Shown here in pieces: positions 7,812-11,707 of a stretch of DNA of 11,707 bases. How positions within the stretch are numbered: position 1 is the first letter of the stretch; each line of letters begins with the position of its first letter. The notes beneath the pieces were generated by a model. The model was given only the letters and a program-made list of their open reading frames with translations, had not been told where the DNA came from and searched no databases. Source of the DNA: an uncultured Dysgonomonas sp. (GTDB taxonomy: Bacteria; Bacteroidota; Bacteroidia; Bacteroidales; Dysgonomonadaceae); assembly GCA_937875275.1 (NCBI GenBank), contig CALNCC010000072.1, forward strand, positions 1-11,707. The letters are read 5' to 3'. The translations under genes were made by a program, and so were the position numbers.

Positions 7812-8291
7812 CTATCTATCGATCAAACGTTTCAGTACTTCGTAAGCAACCGGGCAAGTTTCAGTATTCTTTACTGTCAGCATGTATATCTGACTGAATT
7901 TGCGCCTATCGGTATGAGGATATTCTCTACACGCCTTTGGGCGATGCTCATATATAGAGCAATAGTTGTCCGCCATCAGAAAGGGACAGGGCATCGATCT
8001 GAAAACATGATCGCCATCACTATCCACTCTGAGGTATTGTTGGACAACCTCCGACGGTTTCATCCTTAATGCTTTCGCCATGCGCTCAATGTCTCTGTCG
8101 TATATGGCGGGTCCGAGCATTTTACAACAATTTGCACATGACAGACAATCAATCTCGGCAACCACATCGTCATGTATATCCTGCACCTCAAGATCGAGCC
8201 CGGCAAGCTTTTTCTTATTCCTCTTATAAAACAACAAAAAGTCTCCTCTTGTTCTCGCCGCTATCACCGAAAGGTTTTTATATTTTTCCAT
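7812..8291 (-). CDS. YkgJ-family cysteine-cluster protein
   Basis: A small cytoplasmic protein of the YkgJ / zinc- or iron-chelating (CxxCxxCC) family; its biochemical role is not established. From the ATG at 8289-8291 (MEKYKNL) it has 159 residues and eight cysteines in two groups: C49, C52, C55 and C56 in CLSCANCC, then C102 (PCPFL), C111, C121 (PKACREYP) and C146. This arrangement suits metal or iron-sulfur binding, which is inference. A longer reading from an ATG at 8316-8318 is open but would overlap the asparaginase gene by 41 bases instead of 14. The nine extra residues look unlike a family N-terminus. It sits between ansA and pldA with an overlap upstream and a 5-base gap downstream, so it is translationally embedded in the operon. 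Confidence 0.88.
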   Translation of the reverse strand: MEKYKNLSVIAARTRGDFLLFYKRNKKKLAGLDLEVQDIHDDVVAEIDCLSCANCCKMLGPAIYDRDIERMAKALRMKPSEVVQQYLRVDSDGDHVFRSMPCPFLMADNYCSIYEHRPKACREYPHTDRRKFSQIYMLTVKNTETCPVAYEVLKRLIDR

Positions 8292-9366
8292 ATACCCGCT
8301 CGTTCTGCCTATCCTCAAGCCGAGTCAATTCTCCGACTAAAGGTATTCTCATACGTATTTTTATATCATCTATATCATAATTGTGCCCTATCAATATCAT
8401 CAACTTAGCTAATGCTGCTTCGGTGGTCATATCGAATCCGCTGATCACACCGGCTTTTGCCAATTCAACTCCTGTCTCGTACCGTTGCATATCGACACCC
8501 CCGATCGGGCATTGTGTTATGTTGACGATGATAATATCTCTCCTCACAGCATCTCGTATTCTATCCAAAAACCAAGATTCCATCGGTGCATTACCCGACC
8601 CGTATGTCTCTACAATTACAGCCTTTATGCCTTTTATATTCAATACCGCTTCCACTACATTCTCAGCTATTCCGGGAAAGAGTTTCAGTACTACAATATT
8701 TTCATCTAAACGGTAATGAAATATCGTTTTTTTCCCTTCATCGGGGGTCAATATATATTTACGATCATACCATATTTTCACTCCCGATTGTCCGATATAG
8801 GGATAATTAAACGTCTTAAATGCATTAAAATTGTCTGCATTCATTTTTGTAGCCCGATTACCTCTCATCAGATAGTTCTGGAAAAATATGCTCACTTCCG
8901 GCACTATGGGGTTTCCCATCTCATCTTTATCGGCAGCTATCTCAAGGGCTGTGATCAGATTTTCTTTAGCATCGGTACGCAGTTTTCCTATCGGCAACTG
9001 TGCTCCGGTAAGAATAACCGGCTTAGTCAGGTTCTGTAACATGAAACTAAGTGCCGATGCTGTATACGCCATCGTATCCGTTCCGTGCAGAACAACAAAT
9101 CCATCATAATCATTGTAATTGTCTTCTATTACCTTTACCATCTTGCGCCAATGGTCAGGATTCATTCTTGCCGAATCGAGAGTTGGATTGAAAACGATGT
9201 TATCTACAGAAAATTTGAAACGTTTCAATTCGGGTAGATGGTTTGTCAGATGCTCAAAATTGAATGTTTCCAATATTCCGCTCTCCGGATTTTCAACCAT
9301 CCCTATCGTTCCACCCGTGTAAATCAATAATATTCTTGCGTTAGAATCAATCATAGGATCTTGCAT
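8278..9366 (-). CDS. ansA: Type I (cytoplasmic) L-asparaginase
   Basis: Hydrolyses L-asparagine to aspartate and ammonia. From the ATG at 9364-9366 it has 362 residues and no signal peptide, fitting the cytoplasmic AnsA type (E. coli AnsA is 338 aa). Both active-site signatures are present: YTGGTIGM, with T20 as the likely nucleophile, and LHGTDTMAYTASAL, with T96 and D97. TGAQLPIGKLRTDAKENL lies near 120-137 and ETYGSGNAP near 260-268. A second ATG at 9352-9354 (MIDSNARILL) fits the family N-terminus about as well. A TTG at 9381 is rejected because it lies inside a promoter-like element. It follows the tatD-like gene by about 32 bases and overlaps the next gene by 14. The C-terminal domain (about 210-362) would include allosteric asparagine-binding elements in E. 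coli AnsA; I cannot confirm them here. Confidence 0.93.
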   Translation of the reverse strand: MQDPMIDSNARILLIYTGGTIGMVENPESGILETFNFEHLTNHLPELKRFKFSVDNIVFNPTLDSARMNPDHWRKMVKVIEDNYNDYDGFVVLHGTDTMAYTASALSFMLQNLTKPVILTGAQLPIGKLRTDAKENLITALEIAADKDEMGNPIVPEVSIFFQNYLMRGNRATKMNADNFNAFKTFNYPYIGQSGVKIWYDRKYILTPDEGKKTIFHYRLDENIVVLKLFPGIAENVVEAVLNIKGIKAVIVETYGSGNAPMESWFLDRIRDAVRRDIIIVNITQCPIGGVDMQRYETGVELAKAGVISGFDMTTEAALAKLMILIGHNYDIDDIKIRMRIPLVGELTRLEDRQNERVYGKI

Positions 9367-9378
9367 TGAAAGAAAGTG

Positions 9379-9386
9379 CAAAAATA
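9379..9386 (-). promoter_or_regulatory. Possible internal promoter (-7 element) before the asparaginase gene
   Basis: In the gap after the tatD-like gene, the minus strand reads TATTTTTG, matching the TAnnTTTG consensus. It lies 12 bases upstream of the ATG at 9366 and 24 upstream of the one at 9354. No clear TTTG lies at the -33 position, so strength and use are uncertain. If used, it would let ansA, the cysteine-cluster gene and pldA be expressed apart from tpiA-folE. Confidence 0.35.
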
Positions 9387-9398
9387 CAGTTTTTTATC

Positions 9399-10070
9399 TC
9401 AACACCGACATTCCGATCTGCCAATATGAGATAATATATCTCTCTTGACATTCTGTTCTACGATTTTCGCCAACTCCTGAATAGACAGCTTTTTCGTCTC
9501 GGCTATGCTTTGATATACAGCGTGAATGGAGACAGAGGCTGTGTCGGTTTCAAGAAACAATGAATCGGAAGGAATGATGCTTACGGTTTGCAGGTTATAA
9601 TATTCACCAAACGACAATTTCATTCCGCTATGTATCATTTGTTCGGCTTGTTGAGGCTTTCCCCTGAAGCCATGCACTATCCAAGGCACAACAGGTGAGT
9701 ATTCCTTATGGAGGGAAAGCAATCTATCCCATGCTTTTACACAATGTATGATTAAGGGTTTCTCATATTTCTCGGCAAGCTCGATTTGCCTCCTGAAGAT
9801 ATTTTCCTGAGAAGCAATATTTCCACCACGAAGATTATCCAAACCGGCTTCACCGATTGCAACAACGTTCGCATCCGAGATAATCTTTTCTAATATGGTA
9901 AAGTTTTTTTCTGAAACAGCCGTATCCCACGGATGGATTCCGCATGAACAGAAAGTATCTGTAGCACCAGCACTATATGTTGCCGGTGTCGTATTTATGA
10001 TGTTTATGACATTAAATCCAGTTTGTGGATTTTTCTGCCAAGAATGTGTGTGTATATCGTAGAGGTTCAT
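9399..10070 (-). CDS. TatD-family metal-dependent hydrolase
   Basis: A TIM-barrel hydrolase of the TatD family; members act as magnesium-dependent DNases, but the substrate of this one is unknown. The metal-binding residues are in place: H7 and H9 in DIHTHS, E74 in GEAGLD, H109 in IIHC, H133 in VHGF and D176 in ETD. GIHPW at 44-48 is the family's typical early motif. At 223 aa it is shorter than E. coli TatD-type proteins (about 260 aa), and the ETD motif is followed by TASVS rather than the usual APYL. I take it for the short Bacteroidota subfamily, not a truncation, because all metal ligands remain. The ATG at 10068-10070 is 12 bases after the folE stop. GGAGG abuts the ATG with no spacer, too close for a normal ribosome binding site. 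Confidence 0.9.
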   Translation of the reverse strand: MNLYDIHTHSWQKNPQTGFNVINIINTTPATYSAGATDTFCSCGIHPWDTAVSEKNFTILEKIISDANVVAIGEAGLDNLRGGNIASQENIFRRQIELAEKYEKPLIIHCVKAWDRLLSLHKEYSPVVPWIVHGFRGKPQQAEQMIHSGMKLSFGEYYNLQTVSIIPSDSLFLETDTASVSIHAVYQSIAETKKLSIQELAKIVEQNVKRDILSHIGRSECRC

Positions 10071-10082
10071 CCTCCGAATTTA

Positions 10083-10649
10083 TCATTTTTTTATCAAATC
10101 TATAAATTCTTCTCTTGTTTTTGCTTGATTAAACGCACCTGTAAAATCAGAAGTAGTTGTTACCGAATTTTGTTTTTCCACACCTCTCATCTGCATACAC
10201 ATGTGTTGCGCTTCTATCACAACCATTACCCCAAGCGGATTGAGGGTATGCTGTATACATTCTTTTATTTGCAGAGTAAGACGCTCCTGCACCTGCAAAC
10301 GACGGGCAAAAACATCTACCACACGAGGTATCTTGCTCAATCCCGTAATATATCCATTCGGTATATATGCCACATGAGCCTTACCCCAGAATGGCAACAT
10401 ATGATGCTCACACAAAGAATAAAAATCTATATCCTTAACAATAACCATCTGCTTATATTCTTCCTTGAAGAGTGCTTTTCTCAATATCTCTTCGGGGTCT
10501 TGTCCATATCCCGATGTCAGGAACTGCATTGCCTTAGCAACTCTGTCTGGAGTCAACAATAACCCTTCTCTGCCGACATCCTCGCCCAACAAGCCTAACA
10601 CTTCCTTATAATGTACTGCTAATGATTTTGTTACTTCTTCTTTTTGCAT
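10083..10649 (-). CDS. folE: GTP cyclohydrolase I
   Basis: Cytoplasmic enzyme converting GTP to 7,8-dihydroneopterin triphosphate, the first step of tetrahydrofolate synthesis. From the ATG at 10647-10649 it has 188 residues; the TTG just before it is not used. The zinc ligands are C80 and H83 in SLCEHHMLPF and C151 in HMCMQMRG, and H82 matches the catalytic histidine H112 of E. coli. TPDRVAKAM at 33-41, GLSKIPRVVDVFARRLQVQERLT at 103-125 and the C-terminal TREEFIDLI are typical of the T-fold domain. It follows the SPOR gene by 31 bases and precedes the tatD-like gene by 12. The product feeds the folate pool used by ThyA, encoded in the next operon, though the two are not co-transcribed. Confidence 0.97.
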   Translation of the reverse strand: MQKEEVTKSLAVHYKEVLGLLGEDVGREGLLLTPDRVAKAMQFLTSGYGQDPEEILRKALFKEEYKQMVIVKDIDFYSLCEHHMLPFWGKAHVAYIPNGYITGLSKIPRVVDVFARRLQVQERLTLQIKECIQHTLNPLGVMVVIEAQHMCMQMRGVEKQNSVTTTSDFTGAFNQAKTREEFIDLIKK

Positions 10650-10680
10650 CAAATTTTTATAATAGAGTAAACGTATATAG

Positions 10681-11172
10681 TTACTGATAACGTGCCCGTT
10701 TCACAACAGTTGTTATCACATTCATTTCTTTTCCTATTGTCGGAAATTTTTCTTTCATTTCTTTCAACACCATATTGGCTTCGTCTTTCGTCAGAAAATT
10801 TCCGGCATATACACGCCAAAAAGGTGCATTAAAATGTATACTAACTTCCTGATCTGCAAATTCTTCTTTAACAAGTTTTTGAATGCGTTCTGCCTCAGTC
10901 TTTGATTGTTGCGGCTTATTGTCCGAGAAAACCTGTATTCTATATCCATTCACTTTGTCAAACACATCGGCATTCCAATCTACCGGTCCGTCGGCTGTTT
11001 GTCCTTTTCGTGATACTATGGCTTCAACAGTTTCGTCCTGCAATACCTTTACGGTTCCTTGCCCCGTTTTTGTAGTATTCAGTTCCTCTACAATAGTCTC
11101 CTTCTTATCCTGCGCCCATATTGAGCAACAGAACATAATCAATACTGCAAAAACAGAAAATCTGATTTTCAT
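10681..11172 (-). CDS. Secreted SPOR-domain protein
   Basis: A 163-aa exported protein with a signal peptide (MKIRFSVFAVLIMFCCSIWAQ, likely cleaved after A20). The two cysteines at 15-16 do not form a convincing lipobox, so a lipoprotein is unlikely. After a short linker (about 21-73), a SPOR domain covers about 74-158: GYRIQVFSDNKPQQSKTEAERIQ, then WRVYAGNFLTKDEANMVLKEMKEKFP. SPOR domains bind denuded peptidoglycan glycan strands, often at division sites; a wall-binding role in the periplasm is expected from the family, but the partner is unknown. The ATG is at 11170-11172. Placement between tpiA and folE is an arrangement I recall from Bacteroides genomes. A possible weak hairpin covers the start codon (GAAAAT, loop CAG, ATTTTC). 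Confidence 0.9.
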   Translation of the reverse strand: MKIRFSVFAVLIMFCCSIWAQDKKETIVEELNTTKTGQGTVKVLQDETVEAIVSRKGQTADGPVDWNADVFDKVNGYRIQVFSDNKPQQSKTEAERIQKLVKEEFADQEVSIHFNAPFWRVYAGNFLTKDEANMVLKEMKEKFPTIGKEMNVITTVVKRARYQ

Positions 11173-11203
11173 TTCTTGTTATATGTTTTTTTTTGAGAAT
11201 CAA

Positions 11204-11236
11204 TGTTGCAGGAAATCTCACCGATCTCCCGCAACA
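11204..11236 (-). promoter_or_regulatory. Strong 14-bp hairpin between tpiA and the SPOR gene, no U-tract
   Basis: On the minus strand, TGTTGCGGGAGATC (11236-11223) pairs with GATTTCCTGCAACA (11217-11204): 12 Watson-Crick and 2 G-U pairs around the five-base loop GGTGA, with no bulge. It begins 28 bases after the tpiA stop. The next bases on the minus strand are TTGATTCTC followed by nine A, so it lacks the U-tract of an intrinsic terminator. The plus strand likewise has no T run directly after the stem. It may be an mRNA processing or stability element or a regulatory leader of the SPOR gene; the sequence does not decide. Confidence 0.55.
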
Positions 11237-11263
11237 GTTGAATAGTTATCTGGTATTCAATAT

Positions 11264-11707
11264 TTAGAATGCTTCTACTATCGGCATAAATTTCTCTACA
11301 TCAAGAGAAGCTCCACCGATCAATCCTCCGTCGATATCAGGACAAGCTACTAATTCTTTAGCATTTCCGGCATTCATACTTCCTCCGTAAAGGATAGATG
11401 TATTGTCTGCAACAGCCTGACCGTATTTCTCAGCTATTGATGTACGGATAAATGCGTGCATTTCTTGTGCTTGAGCAGCTGTCGCTGTTTTTCCTGTTCC
11501 GATAGCCCATACCGGCTCGTAAGCGATAACGATTTTCGCAAAATCATCAGCAGACAATTCGAACAATGCTTTCTCTACTTGAGATTTTACAACAGCGAAA
11601 TGAGTGTTTGCATCTCTCTCTTGTTCTGTTTCTCCGATACAGAAGATAGGGCTCAAACCGTTGCTCAATGCCAAAAGAGTTTTTTCTTTTAGTATCGCAT
11701 CAGTTTC
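11264..11707 (-). CDS. tpiA: Triosephosphate isomerase, 5' end outside the window
   Basis: Glycolytic enzyme that interconverts dihydroxyacetone phosphate and glyceraldehyde 3-phosphate. The 147 visible residues are the C-terminal three fifths of a protein of about 250 aa, open in frame to the window edge. The signature AYEPVWAIGTGKTA contains the catalytic glutamate and the flexible phosphate-gripping loop. SPIFCIGETEQERD upstream, and SILYGGSMN and DGGLIGGASL near the C-terminus (phosphate-binding strands), complete the active site visible here. The catalytic histidine and lysine would be in the missing part. It is the first visible gene of the tpiA-SPOR-folE block, and its promoter lies outside the window. 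Confidence 0.97.
   Translation of the reverse strand, partial: ETDAILKEKTLLALSNGLSPIFCIGETEQERDANTHFAVVKSQVEKALFELSADDFAKIVIAYEPVWAIGTGKTATAAQAQEMHAFIRTSIAEKYGQAVADNTSILYGGSMNAGNAKELVACPDIDGGLIGGASLDVEKFMPIVEAF

Noticed and set aside
10653..10680. TACGTTTA in the gap before folE as a promoter
   Set aside because: It misses the final G of TAnnTTTG and has no -33 partner; the short gap is better explained by read-through from the SPOR gene.
11186..11194. Nine T on the plus strand as the U-tract of a terminator
   Set aside because: On the plus strand the 14-bp hairpin comes after this run, not before it; the only stem before it (GAAAAT/ATTTTC) is weak and about 20 bases away, and no plus-strand gene needs terminating here.
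1..11707. A mobile element, CRISPR array, tRNA, toxin-antitoxin pair or defence system
   Set aside because: I saw no transposase, integrase, regularly spaced repeats, cloverleaf-like sequence or recognisable module; all supported genes are housekeeping or envelope genes on one strand.

Overview
The window looks like a chromosomal housekeeping stretch from a fairly AT-rich member of the Bacteroidales (Bacteroidota). Three things point there: the protein sequences (RplM, YidC, PyrG and SPOR proteins of Bacteroidales type), promoter-like elements of the phylum's own consensus (TAnnTTTG at -7, TTTG near -33), and start sites that mostly lack a Shine-Dalgarno sequence. I cannot name genus or species. 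All eleven genes I support lie on the minus strand, so transcription runs from high to low coordinates. No stretch over 300 bases lacks a gene.

In transcription order, the first block runs from the right edge down to about 6797: tpiA (5' end cut off by the window), a secreted SPOR-domain protein, folE (GTP cyclohydrolase I), a short TatD-family hydrolase, a type I L-asparaginase, a YkgJ-type cysteine-cluster protein, and an outer-membrane phospholipase A (pldA). Most gaps are 0 to 33 bases or overlaps. The exception is a 91-base gap between tpiA and the SPOR gene, which holds a strong 14-bp hairpin. A good Rho-independent terminator at 6797-6821 closes this block.

The second block has its own promoter-like element near 6735 and reads pyrG (CTP synthase), yidC (inner-membrane insertase), thyA (thymidylate synthase) and a large polytopic membrane protein resembling the LIC_10190 family. 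Gaps are 12 to 39 bases, so one operon is likely. A weak terminator may lie at 541-576. The third block is rplM (ribosomal protein L13, 3' end cut off), with a well-formed promoter and a leader of about 125 bases containing an 11-bp hairpin.

Functionally the window mixes central metabolism (tpiA), pterin/folate and pyrimidine nucleotide synthesis (folE, thyA, pyrG), envelope biogenesis and remodelling (yidC, pldA, SPOR protein) and translation (rplM). I found no mobile element, CRISPR array, tRNA, rRNA, toxin-antitoxin or defence module. Nothing here amounts to a new biological system. The points most worth a second look are the rplM leader hairpin, the unexplained hairpin between tpiA and the SPOR gene, and the poorly characterised membrane protein that follows thyA.
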